In this document: positions 51,779 through 59,996 of the stretch, piece by piece
Layout of the letters: every line of letters starts with the position of its first letter
How positions within the stretch are numbered: position 1 is the first letter of the stretch
Source of the DNA: Paraburkholderia bannensis
GTDB taxonomy: Bacteria > Pseudomonadota > Gammaproteobacteria > Burkholderiales > Burkholderiaceae
Assembly (NCBI RefSeq): GCF_014200455.1
Contig: NZ_JACHBW010000009.1
Span: 124,001 to 188,000, forward strand
DNA: 64,000 nt
Direction of reading: 5' to 3'
The notes under the pieces: model-generated
Told to the model about the DNA's origin: nothing
The model's input: only the letters and a program-made list of their open reading frames with translations
Databases searched by the model: none
Position numbers and translations under genes: made by a program

Positions 51779-53101
51779 ATGCACATGCAGTCGACCCCCG
51801 ACGGGGCGGCAGTGGCCGTTCCCGTTTCTGGACAAAAACGCCGCGCGCGCGATTATCTGATCGCCGGCTGGGCCAGCATGGCCGGCACGACGATCGAGTG
51901 GTACGACTTCTTCCTGTACGGCACCGCGGCCGCACTCGTGTTCAACAAGGTTTTCTTTCCCACGCTCGATCCGATCCTCGGCACGCTCGCCGCGTTCGCG
52001 ACCTACGGCGTGGGCTTCGTGGGCCGTCCGATGGGAGGCATCGTGTTCGGTCACTTCGGTGACCGCATCGGCCGTAAATCGATGCTGCTGGCCACGCTCC
52101 TGCTCATGGGCATTCCCAGCATGGTGATCGGCCTGATTCCCTCGTATGCGAGCATCGGCTACTGGGCCGCCGTGCTGCTGGTGGCGATGCGCTTTCTGCA
52201 AGGCATGGCCGTGGGTGGCGAGTGGGGCGGCGCGGTGCTGATGGCGGTGGAACACGCGCCGCCGGGCCGTAAGGGCTTCTTCGGATCGCTGCCGCAGACG
52301 GGCGTGGGCTTCGGGTTGATTCTTTCGTCGATTGCAATGGCGGCGGTCACCGCGCTGCCGGAAGCGGATCTGCTGTCATGGGGCTGGCGCGTGCCGTTCC
52401 TCGCGAGCATCCTGCTGGTGCTGGTCGGCTGGGTGATCCGCGTGCGCGTGCCCGAGTCGCCCGATTTCGAACGCGTGAAAAGACAGGGCGAGCCGGTGAA
52501 AGCGCCGGTGCTTGAAGTATTGCGTCGCCAGCCGCGCGAACTGCTGACCATCATCGGTGCGCGCACCGCTGAAAATACCTGGTTTTACCTGGTAGTGGCG
52601 TTCGCGCTCGCCTATGCCGCGAATCAACTCAAGATTCCGAAAGTCCAAATCCTGCATGCGATCACCGCGGGTGCCGTGCTCTCGCTCGTGACCATGCCGT
52701 TCTCGGGCTGGCTGAGCGATCGCATTGGCCAGAAGCGCCTGTTCCTGGCGGGTCTCGTGATCATGGCGCTGTTCGCCGCGCCGTTTTTCTCGATGCTCGA
52801 AACCCTGCATGCGACGACGGTCTGGTGGGCGATGGTGCTGGGCGTGGGTGTGGTGTTCCCGATTCTCTATGCACCCGAATCGCAATTGTTTGCCGCGCAG
52901 TTTCCAGCTGAAATCCGTTATTCGGGCATCTCGGTGTCCGTGCAGGTGGCCGGTGTGCTGGGCGGCGGCGTCGCGCCGATGATCGCGACCGCGCTGCTCG
53001 CTTATGGCGGCGGCAAGCCGCATTACGTGGTGGCCTATATGGTCGTGCTGGCGGTGATCGCCTTCGTGTGCACGCTGCTGATGCGCTCACACCACGACTG
53101 A
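51779..53101 (+). CDS. MHS-family metabolite:H+ symporter (MFS)
   Basis: A 440-residue, 12-helix transporter of the metabolite:H+ symporter family (ShiA/KgtP/ProP-like). Family marks: AGWASMAGTTIEWYDFFLYGTAAALVF in helix 1, GHFGDRIGRKSML motif A, and RFLQGMAVGGEWGGAVLMAVEHAP. It probably imports an organic acid related to branched-chain amino-acid breakdown, given the mmsAB genes 90 bases downstream. GGAGA lies 6 nt before the ATG. Confidence 0.9.
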   Translation: MHMQSTPDGAAVAVPVSGQKRRARDYLIAGWASMAGTTIEWYDFFLYGTAAALVFNKVFFPTLDPILGTLAAFATYGVGFVGRPMGGIVFGHFGDRIGRKSMLLATLLLMGIPSMVIGLIPSYASIGYWAAVLLVAMRFLQGMAVGGEWGGAVLMAVEHAPPGRKGFFGSLPQTGVGFGLILSSIAMAAVTALPEADLLSWGWRVPFLASILLVLVGWVIRVRVPESPDFERVKRQGEPVKAPVLEVLRRQPRELLTIIGARTAENTWFYLVVAFALAYAANQLKIPKVQILHAITAGAVLSLVTMPFSGWLSDRIGQKRLFLAGLVIMALFAAPFFSMLETLHATTVWWAMVLGVGVVFPILYAPESQLFAAQFPAEIRYSGISVSVQVAGVLGGGVAPMIATALLAYGGGKPHYVVAYMVVLAVIAFVCTLLMRSHHD

Positions 53102-53190
53102 ATAACAGGTAGTCATCCTATGTAATTGGACGAGGCACGGCCAAGGCAGCATCGTTCCAGTCTGTTCGAACCTTTGAGAGAGAGTTCAAG

Positions 53191-54717
53191 ATGAACGCAG
53201 TCACCCAGGCATCCAATGCGCACGTTTCGACCGTCAAGCTGCTGATCGACGGCGAATTCGTCGAATCGAAGACAACGGAATGGCGCGACATCGTCAATCC
53301 CGCCACTCAGGAAGTGCTGGCGCGCGTGCCGTTCGCCACGGTCGCGGAAGTCGATCAGGCCGTGCAGAGCGCGCACGCCGCGTTCGCCACGTGGAAGAAC
53401 ACGCCGATCGGTACGCGTTTGCGCATCATGCTCAAACTGCAGGCGCTGATTCGCGAGAACATGTCGCGCATCGCCCAGACGCTCACGGCCGAACAGGGCA
53501 AGACGTTGCCGGACGCCGAAGGCGATATCTTCCGCGGCCTGGAAGTGGTGGAGCATGCGTGTTCGATCGGCACGCTCCAGCAAGGCGGCTTCGCGGAAAA
53601 CGTCGCGGGCGGCGTGGATACCTACACGCTGCAGCAGCCGATTGGCGTGTGCGCCGGTATCACGCCGTTCAATTTTCCCGCGATGATTCCGCTGTGGATG
53701 TTCCCGATGGCAATCGTCTGCGGCAATACCTTCGTGCTCAAGCCCTCGGAGCAGGATCCGCTCTCCACCATGCAACTGGTCGAACTCGCGCTTGAAGCCG
53801 GGGTGCCGAAAGGCGTGCTCAACGTCGTGCACGGCGGCAAGGAGGTGGTCGACGCGATCTGCTCGCATCCGCTTATCAAGGCGATTTCGTTCGTCGGTTC
53901 GACGGCGGTGGGCACGCATGTGTATCGCCTCGGCAGCGAGCACGGCAAGCGTGTGCAGTCGATGATGGGCGCAAAGAATCACGCCGTGGTGCTGCCCGAT
54001 GCGAATCGCGAACAGGCGATCAACGCGCTGGTTGGCGCGGCGTTCGGGGCGGCGGGGCAACGCTGCATGGCGACCTCGGTGGTCGTGCTGGTGGGCGCGG
54101 CGCAGCAATGGGTGCCCGAACTGGTTGAAAAAGCGAAGACGCTCAAGGTCAACGCGGGCCACGAGCCGAAGACCGATGTCGGCCCGGTGGTGTCGCGCGC
54201 GGCCAAGCAGCGCATTCTGGGTCTGATCGAATCGGGCGTGAAGCAGGGCGCCACGCTCGCGCTCGATGGCCGCGACGTCAAGGTGCCGGGCTACGAGAAC
54301 GGCAACTTCGTCGGCCCGACGGTCTTCACCGATGTGAAGACGGACATGGATATCTATACGAACGAAATCTTCGGGCCGGTGCTGGTGGTGCTGACTGCCA
54401 ATACGCTCGATGAAGCGATTGCCATCGTCAACGCGAATCCGTTCGGCAACGGCGTGGGACTGTTCACGCAAAGCGGCGCGGCGGCCCGCAAATTCCAGAG
54501 CGAAATCGACATCGGCCAGGTGGGCATCAATATTCCGATTCCGGTGCCGGTGCCGTATTTCAGCTTCACGGGTTCGCGCGGCTCCAAGCTTGGCGACCTC
54601 GGCCCTTACGGCAAGCAGGTCGTGCAGTTCTATACGCAGACCAAGACCGTGACGGCGCGCTGGTTCGACGATGCGACCGTCAACGACGGCGTGAACACCA
54701 CAATCAGCCTGCGCTAA
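53191..54717 (+). CDS. mmsA: CoA-acylating methylmalonate-semialdehyde dehydrogenase
   Basis: A 508-residue aldehyde dehydrogenase. The CoA-acylating MMSDH type is shown by PFNFPAMIPLWMFPMAI, the catalytic Cys in GAAGQRCMATSVVV (near residue 291) and NPFGNGVGLFTQSGAAARKFQ. It converts methylmalonate or malonate semialdehyde to propionyl- or acetyl-CoA in valine and inositol breakdown. A ribosome site (GAGAGAG) precedes the ATG. It is followed by mmsB after 14 bases; together they form the valine distal pathway. Confidence 0.95.
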   Translation: MNAVTQASNAHVSTVKLLIDGEFVESKTTEWRDIVNPATQEVLARVPFATVAEVDQAVQSAHAAFATWKNTPIGTRLRIMLKLQALIRENMSRIAQTLTAEQGKTLPDAEGDIFRGLEVVEHACSIGTLQQGGFAENVAGGVDTYTLQQPIGVCAGITPFNFPAMIPLWMFPMAIVCGNTFVLKPSEQDPLSTMQLVELALEAGVPKGVLNVVHGGKEVVDAICSHPLIKAISFVGSTAVGTHVYRLGSEHGKRVQSMMGAKNHAVVLPDANREQAINALVGAAFGAAGQRCMATSVVVLVGAAQQWVPELVEKAKTLKVNAGHEPKTDVGPVVSRAAKQRILGLIESGVKQGATLALDGRDVKVPGYENGNFVGPTVFTDVKTDMDIYTNEIFGPVLVVLTANTLDEAIAIVNANPFGNGVGLFTQSGAAARKFQSEIDIGQVGINIPIPVPVPYFSFTGSRGSKLGDLGPYGKQVVQFYTQTKTVTARWFDDATVNDGVNTTISLR

Positions 54718-54731
54718 AAGGAGTCTCGCTC

Positions 54732-55616
54732 ATGAAAATAGGTTTCGTCGGGCTGGGCCATATGGGTGCGCCGATGGCGCTCAATCTGCTCAAGGCCGGG
54801 CACACGCTCAGCGTGTTCGACCTGAGCGCCGAAGCGATGCAGACGCTGGCCGATGCGGGTGCGACCAGAGCCGCGTCGCCCAAAGATGCGGCCAGCGGTG
54901 CGCAATGGGTCGTCACCATGCTGCCCGCCGCCGCGCACGTGCGCAGCGTTTTGACCTCGGAAGACGGCGTGCTGGCGGGGATCGCCAAAGGCGTGACGAT
55001 CATCGATTCGAGCACCATCGATCCGGCCAGCGCACGCGAGTTCGGCAAGCTCGCCGCGGCGAACGGCAACAGCTTCGTGGATGCGCCGGTCTCGGGCGGC
55101 ACGGGCGGCGCGGCGGCCGGTACGCTCACGTTCATGGTGGGCGGCAGCGCGGCGCTCTACGAGAGCGTGAAGCCGGTGCTGTCGGGCATGGGCAAGAACA
55201 TTGTCCATTGCGGCGACACGGGCACGGGGCAGGTCGCGAAGATCTGCAACAACCTCGTGCTCGGCGTGACGATGGCGGGCGTGGCGGAGGCGATGGCGCT
55301 GGGCGAGGCGCTCGGCATCGACGCGAAGGTGCTGGGCGGCATCATGAATACGTCAACCGGCCGCTGCTGGAGTTCGGACACCTATAACCCGTTCCCGGGC
55401 GTGATCGAAACGGCGCCCTCGACGCGCGGTTATACGGGCGGCTTCGGCACCGATCTGATGCTCAAGGATCTGGGTCTCGCCACCGACGCCGCGAAAAGCG
55501 CGCATCAGCCTGCATTCATGGGGGCGATCGCGCAGCAGCTTTATCAGGCGATGAGCAGCCAGGGCGACGGCAAGCTCGACTTTTCGGCCGTCATCAAGCT
55601 GTATCGCAAAGCGTAG
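54732..55616 (+). CDS. mmsB: 3-hydroxyisobutyrate dehydrogenase
   Basis: A 294-residue beta-hydroxyacid dehydrogenase. The NAD-binding turn is GFVGLGHMGAPMALNLLKAGH, the substrate-binding motif DAPVSGGTGGAAAGTL, and the catalytic Lys lies in GQVAKICNNLVLG. It oxidises 3-hydroxyisobutyrate to methylmalonate semialdehyde, the substrate of MmsA directly upstream. AAGGAG precedes the ATG. A strong terminator ends the operon. Confidence 0.96.
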   Translation: MKIGFVGLGHMGAPMALNLLKAGHTLSVFDLSAEAMQTLADAGATRAASPKDAASGAQWVVTMLPAAAHVRSVLTSEDGVLAGIAKGVTIIDSSTIDPASAREFGKLAAANGNSFVDAPVSGGTGGAAAGTLTFMVGGSAALYESVKPVLSGMGKNIVHCGDTGTGQVAKICNNLVLGVTMAGVAEAMALGEALGIDAKVLGGIMNTSTGRCWSSDTYNPFPGVIETAPSTRGYTGGFGTDLMLKDLGLATDAAKSAHQPAFMGAIAQQLYQAMSSQGDGKLDFSAVIKLYRKA

Positions 55617-55637
55617 CGGTAAGCGCGCAAACCCTTC

Positions 55638-55674
55638 AAGCGGCGCGGGCGTAACACGCTCGCGCCGCTTTTTT
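55638..55674 (+). terminator. terminator of mmsAB
   Basis: AAGCGGCGCG / CGCGCCGCTT (10 bp) with additional GCG/CGC inner pairs and T4-T6 tail. It overlaps the end of the convergent squalene/phytoene synthase-like gene. Confidence 0.86.
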
Positions 55675-56756
55675 CAGGCTTTCTCGATGGCCGCCATGCG
55701 TGCCTCGATACGTGCGAGCAGGCGCTTGAACCACGCGTTGAGCAGCGTATTGGACGCCGCCGCGAGCGTCGAGCACGCGAGGATGCGATAGACGTCGTTG
55801 CGCGTGACCTTGGAGGGCCGCGCGGGATCGAGCCAGTCCTCGTTGGCGACCAGCAGTTCCAGCGTTTCGAGGCCGATCAGGATCGGCCACAGGCATGCGA
55901 GACGCAGGCGCACCGAAAGACGCGGCAGCGCGAACGTATAGTCGATAGCCGCGCGGAAGTGATCGAGCGCGATGCGCACGAGACCGAACATGAGCGGGCG
56001 GGCGCGCGGGGAAGTGCCCGGCTGCAGCAGATCCTCGGGTTTGAGCGCGGCCTGCGCGAGCATCGTCGTGGGCAGATAGCAGCGGCCGATGCGCAGATCC
56101 TTGCCGCAGTCACGCAGCACGTTTACCAATTGCAGCGCTTTGCCGAAGCGCACGCCGCGCTGATACATGGTCTCGCGCAGCTCCGGCGCGAGCGTGCCCG
56201 GCAGGTGCATATAGGTCATCTTCGTCCAGAACTCGCCCACGCAGCCCGCCACCAGATACGTATAGCGGTCGAGCGCGTCCCAGCTGCCAAGCGCGGCCAG
56301 TTGGCCCGAGCGTTCATCCGGGAAGGTGTTCAGGTCGAATTCCATGCCTTCGGTGAGCGTCGTGACGATCTCGCGCACGGCCACGCGGTCGTCCTCGTCG
56401 AGTTGCGCTAGCACGTCGAGTGCTCCGCCAAGCGATTCGAGCAGCAGCTTTTCGTCCGACTGCATCTGCTGACCCGCCACTTCGCTGGCGATGCGGGCGA
56501 GGGCGTCGTCGTTCGCGGTCCCCGTACGCGCGTGGGTGCCGTTGACGCGTTCGCGCAACGCGAGCAGCAGCGCGAGGCGCTGGGCCGGCGGGATCAGCGA
56601 GGTATCGGCGATGGTGTCGGCGGCGCGTGCGAGCAGATACGCCTCGCCCACGGGGTCGCGCATGCCGGCGGGCAGCACACGCATGGTGAGATAGAACGAG
56701 CGGGAAACGCCTTTGAGCAAGGGGCCGAGCAGGAAGGCCCGATTGGAATTCTGCAT
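55674..56756 (-). CDS. squalene/phytoene synthase-family protein
   Basis: A 360-residue all-alpha head-to-head prenyl synthase fold. First Asp motif is LARAADTIADT (D-x3-D); second is QLVNVLRDCGKDLRIGRCYLP (D-x3-D...GRCYLP); the SRSF start (GVSRSFYLTMRVLP) is intact. This matches catalytically competent squalene or phytoene synthases. No hopanoid (hpn), carotenoid or squalene-cyclase gene is in the window, so its product is unknown. The chosen ATG has no obvious ribosome site; an ATG 30 bases upstream is an alternative. The C-terminus has an additional hydrophobic helix. Confidence 0.87.
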   Translation of the reverse strand: MQNSNRAFLLGPLLKGVSRSFYLTMRVLPAGMRDPVGEAYLLARAADTIADTSLIPPAQRLALLLALRERVNGTHARTGTANDDALARIASEVAGQQMQSDEKLLLESLGGALDVLAQLDEDDRVAVREIVTTLTEGMEFDLNTFPDERSGQLAALGSWDALDRYTYLVAGCVGEFWTKMTYMHLPGTLAPELRETMYQRGVRFGKALQLVNVLRDCGKDLRIGRCYLPTTMLAQAALKPEDLLQPGTSPRARPLMFGLVRIALDHFRAAIDYTFALPRLSVRLRLACLWPILIGLETLELLVANEDWLDPARPSKVTRNDVYRILACSTLAAASNTLLNAWFKRLLARIEARMAAIEKA

Positions 56757-57130
56757 GTTGACTGGACAGTGGAGCGGCAGCGGCATTGTAGCGTGGACGA
56801 CGGTAGGTCCCTTGCATGCAGGCGATCGACATCCCGCTTTCGGACCGATACGTCCCCTTGGGCGCGCAGTCATGCGGCTGTTTGCGCTCTGTCAGCGTTG
56901 GTAATCCATCCGATTACTGCGAATTTCGAATCCCGTTCACTGATTGCGCCCACAACGGGGAAATGAAAAGCGGCGCAGCCCCGCTGGCTTCGGCGCTTCA
57001 GCGTCTTTGAGCCCTCTGCGCCTGCCCTCCACGCAATATTGATGAAAGTAATCCAGGTAACGCGTGGGTAATTCCCCGCTGCGCCGCGCGCACTAGACTG
57101 CGCCGATGCTTTTGTCACGGAGTGCCGTTC
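56757..57130. other. divergent promoter gap
   Basis: No gene recognised. It lies between the divergent squalene/phytoene synthase-like gene and a hypothetical gene; the region 56880-56960 is AT-richer. No specific operator was identified. Confidence 0.45.
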
Positions 57131-57529
57131 ATGTCCACGTCCACGTCACTAGCCATCGATTCGTTGCGGGGTTTCGAGCTGACCGCGGACGGCCAGTATC
57201 TGATGGTCAACGGCAATCAGCCGGACAGCGTCGCGCTGCATTGCTCGGTCCTGCACGAGATGCTGGCCGCCTTGTCCAATGCCATTGGCCGCTCGGAACG
57301 CATTCGCCACAAGACCGCGAGCGTGAAGTTCGCGATGCCTTGCGAAGGGTGGGAAGTGGGCCGCGAGAACGGCGCTGTGCAGCATCTCGTGGTGAGCTTC
57401 AGGCTGCCGGGCGGCGCGGAGCTCTCGTTCAGGCTGCATCCGGCGCAAGCCGCGCACATGACCGAAGTGCTCTCGCTCGCAACCGGTCTTGCCAGGCCGC
57501 TGCGGCCCAGCGGGATGCGCATGCAATAG
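57131..57529 (+). CDS. hypothetical protein
   Basis: A 132-residue soluble protein with alternating strand/helix pattern (FELTADGQYLMVNGNQPDSVALHCSVLHEMLAALSNAIG..VSFRLPGGAELSFRLHPAQAAHMTEVL). No family recognised and no signal peptide. CGGAG lies 8 nt before the ATG. An in-frame ATG nine bases upstream is possible. It precedes the bamA paralogue by 150 bases, but no functional tie is evident. Confidence 0.65.
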   Translation: MSTSTSLAIDSLRGFELTADGQYLMVNGNQPDSVALHCSVLHEMLAALSNAIGRSERIRHKTASVKFAMPCEGWEVGRENGAVQHLVVSFRLPGGAELSFRLHPAQAAHMTEVLSLATGLARPLRPSGMRMQ

Positions 57530-57679
57530 CTCCCGCACTTTTAGGCGCTGCACGCAACCGGCTTGCGTGCGCCCAATTCGTCACGCGCTGGCGCGGTCCG
57601 CCGCGCCGCGTCCCTCGCGTCGCGCCGGTTTGCGCGGCGTATTCGTTTGTCTTCGCTGGCCTACTTCTCGACTTCCCGC

Positions 57680-59992
57680 ATGACGGTTTCATCTTCTTCG
57701 CGCTACGCGCGCGCGCTGACCTTCGCCGGCTTCGGATTCGGCATCGCCGCCACCGCGCAAGCCACCGAACCCTTCGTGGTCCAGGACATCCGCATCGACG
57801 GACTGGCGCGCATCGAACCGGGCACCGTGTTCGCCTATCTGCCGATCAAGCAGGGCGACACCTTCTCCGACGACAAAGCCTCCGACGCCATCCGCGCGCT
57901 CTATGCCACCGGCTTCTTCAGCGACGTGCGCGTCTCCACCGAAGGCCGCACGGTGGTGGTGCAGGTGCAGGAACGCCCGGCCATCGGTACGATCGATTTC
58001 GCGGGCATCCACGAATTCGACAAGGACAATCTCACCAAGGCGCTGGGCGCCGTGGGCCTGTCGCCGGGACGCAGCTTCGACAAGGCGCTGGTCGACCGCT
58101 CCGAACAGGAACTCAAGCGCCAGTACCTGACGCGCGGCTATTACGCCGCCGAAGTCACCACCACCGTCACGCCGATCGACCGCAACCGCGTGGGCCTGCT
58201 GTTCTCCGTGGTGGAAGGGCCGAGCGCGAAAATCCGCCAGGTCAATTTCATCGGCACTAAGGTATTTAGCGAGAGCACGCTGCGCGACGAAATGCAGCTC
58301 TCCACGCCGAACTGGTTCTCGTGGTACACGAAGAACGATCTGTATTCCAAAGACAAGCTGACCGGCGACCTGGAAAACGTGCGCTCGTACTATCTGGACC
58401 GCGGCTACCTGGAGTTCAACATCGATTCGACCCAAGTGTCGCTGTCGCCCGACAAGAAGGACATGTACCTGACGATTTCGCTGCATGAGGGCGAGCCCTA
58501 TACGATTTCCAGTGTCAATCTCGCGGGCAATCTGCTCGATCGCGAGGCGGAATTGAAGAAGCTGGTCGGCGTGAAGCCGGGGCAGCGCTTTTCGGCCTCG
58601 AAGCTCAAGGACACCACCAAGGCGCTGGTCGACAAGCTGGGCGAATACGGCTACGCGTTCGCGACCGTCAACGCCGAGCCGCAGATCGACCAGGTGCATC
58701 ACACCGTCGCGCTCACACTGCAGGTCGATCCGAGCCGCCGTGTTTATGTGCGCCGCGTGAATGTGGTCGGCAATACCCGCACGCGCGACGAAGTGGTGCG
58801 CCGCGAGATGCGCCAGCTCGAAAGCTCGTGGTTCGATTCGAATCGCCTTGCGCTGTCGAAGGATCGTATCAACCGTCTTGGCTATTTCACCGATGTCGAT
58901 GTCAGCACCGTGCCCGTGGAAGGCACCCAGGACGAAGTGGACGTGGATGTGAAGGTGACCGAGAAGCCCACCGGCACGCTGTCGCTGGGCCTGGGTTACG
59001 GTTCGGGCGAAGGGCCGATCATTTCGGCGGGGATTTCGCAGGACAACGTGTTCGGCACGGGCAAGAGCCTGTCGCTGAACGTCAATACCGCTTCCACGTA
59101 TCGCACGCTGTCGGTCACGCAGGTCGATCCGTATTTCACGGTGGACGGCATCAAGCGCATCACCGATGTCTATTACCGCACCACCGAGCCGCTCTACTAT
59201 TCGAGCACCAACGACACGAGTTTTCGCATCGTGTCGTATGGCGCGGACATGAAGTTCGGCATCCCGTTCTCCGAAACCGACATGGTGTATTTCGGTCTGG
59301 GCATCGAGCAGGACCGCCTCGACATCGACTCGGAAACGCCTCAGACGTACAAGGACTACGTGGCCGATTTCGGCCGCGTCTCGAACACCGTGCCGTTCAC
59401 GGTGGGCTGGTCGCGCGATAACCGTGATAGCGCGCTGGTGCCAAGCCGCGGTTACTTCGCCCAGGCCAACGCCGAAGTGGGCACGCCGGCCGGGACGCAG
59501 TACTACAAGGCGGATGCGCAAATGCAGTACTACTACTCATTCGCGCGCGGCTTCGTGCTGGGCATGAACTTCCAGGGCGGCTACGGTAATGGCCTGGGCG
59601 GCAAGCCGTATCCGATCTTCAAGAACTACTACGCGGGCGGTATTGGTTCGGTGCGCGGTTATGAGTCGGGCTCGCTTGGGCCGCGCGATACGACCACCAA
59701 CGACCCGATCGGCGGTTCGAAGATGGTGGTCGGCAATATCGAGCTGACTTTCCCGCTGCCCGGCACCGGCTACGACCGCACGTTGCGCGTGTTCACCTTC
59801 GTGGACGGCGGCAATGTCTGGGGTACCGAAGGCAGCAGCACTGGCGCGAACGGCCTGCGCTACAGCTACGGCGCCGGTCTCGAATGGATTTCGCCGATCG
59901 GCCCGCTCAAGCTCGACCTCGGTTTCCCGATCGTCAAGCACGCGGGCGACCAGTACCAGAAGTTCCAGTTCCAGATCGGCACGTCGTTCTAA
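57680..59992 (+). CDS. bamA: BamA paralogue (outer-membrane protein assembly factor)
   Basis: A 770-residue Omp85 protein. The signal peptide ends at ATAQA, then five POTRA domains (residues ~25-425) start with EPFVVQDIRIDGLARIEPGTVFAYLPIKQGDTF. The C-terminal 16-strand barrel carries the loop-6 motif GSVRGYESGSLGP and ends in Phe (FQIGTSF). Length and sequence style match canonical Burkholderiales BamA, which folds outer-membrane proteins. The normal neighbours (rseP, skp, lpxD, fabZ) are missing, so this is most likely a second copy. It converges with a TonB receptor gene (4-base gap). The start is uncertain; no clear ribosome site. Confidence 0.92.
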   Translation: MTVSSSSRYARALTFAGFGFGIAATAQATEPFVVQDIRIDGLARIEPGTVFAYLPIKQGDTFSDDKASDAIRALYATGFFSDVRVSTEGRTVVVQVQERPAIGTIDFAGIHEFDKDNLTKALGAVGLSPGRSFDKALVDRSEQELKRQYLTRGYYAAEVTTTVTPIDRNRVGLLFSVVEGPSAKIRQVNFIGTKVFSESTLRDEMQLSTPNWFSWYTKNDLYSKDKLTGDLENVRSYYLDRGYLEFNIDSTQVSLSPDKKDMYLTISLHEGEPYTISSVNLAGNLLDREAELKKLVGVKPGQRFSASKLKDTTKALVDKLGEYGYAFATVNAEPQIDQVHHTVALTLQVDPSRRVYVRRVNVVGNTRTRDEVVRREMRQLESSWFDSNRLALSKDRINRLGYFTDVDVSTVPVEGTQDEVDVDVKVTEKPTGTLSLGLGYGSGEGPIISAGISQDNVFGTGKSLSLNVNTASTYRTLSVTQVDPYFTVDGIKRITDVYYRTTEPLYYSSTNDTSFRIVSYGADMKFGIPFSETDMVYFGLGIEQDRLDIDSETPQTYKDYVADFGRVSNTVPFTVGWSRDNRDSALVPSRGYFAQANAEVGTPAGTQYYKADAQMQYYYSFARGFVLGMNFQGGYGNGLGGKPYPIFKNYYAGGIGSVRGYESGSLGPRDTTTNDPIGGSKMVVGNIELTFPLPGTGYDRTLRVFTFVDGGNVWGTEGSSTGANGLRYSYGAGLEWISPIGPLKLDLGFPIVKHAGDQYQKFQFQIGTSF

Positions 59993-59996
59993 CGGC

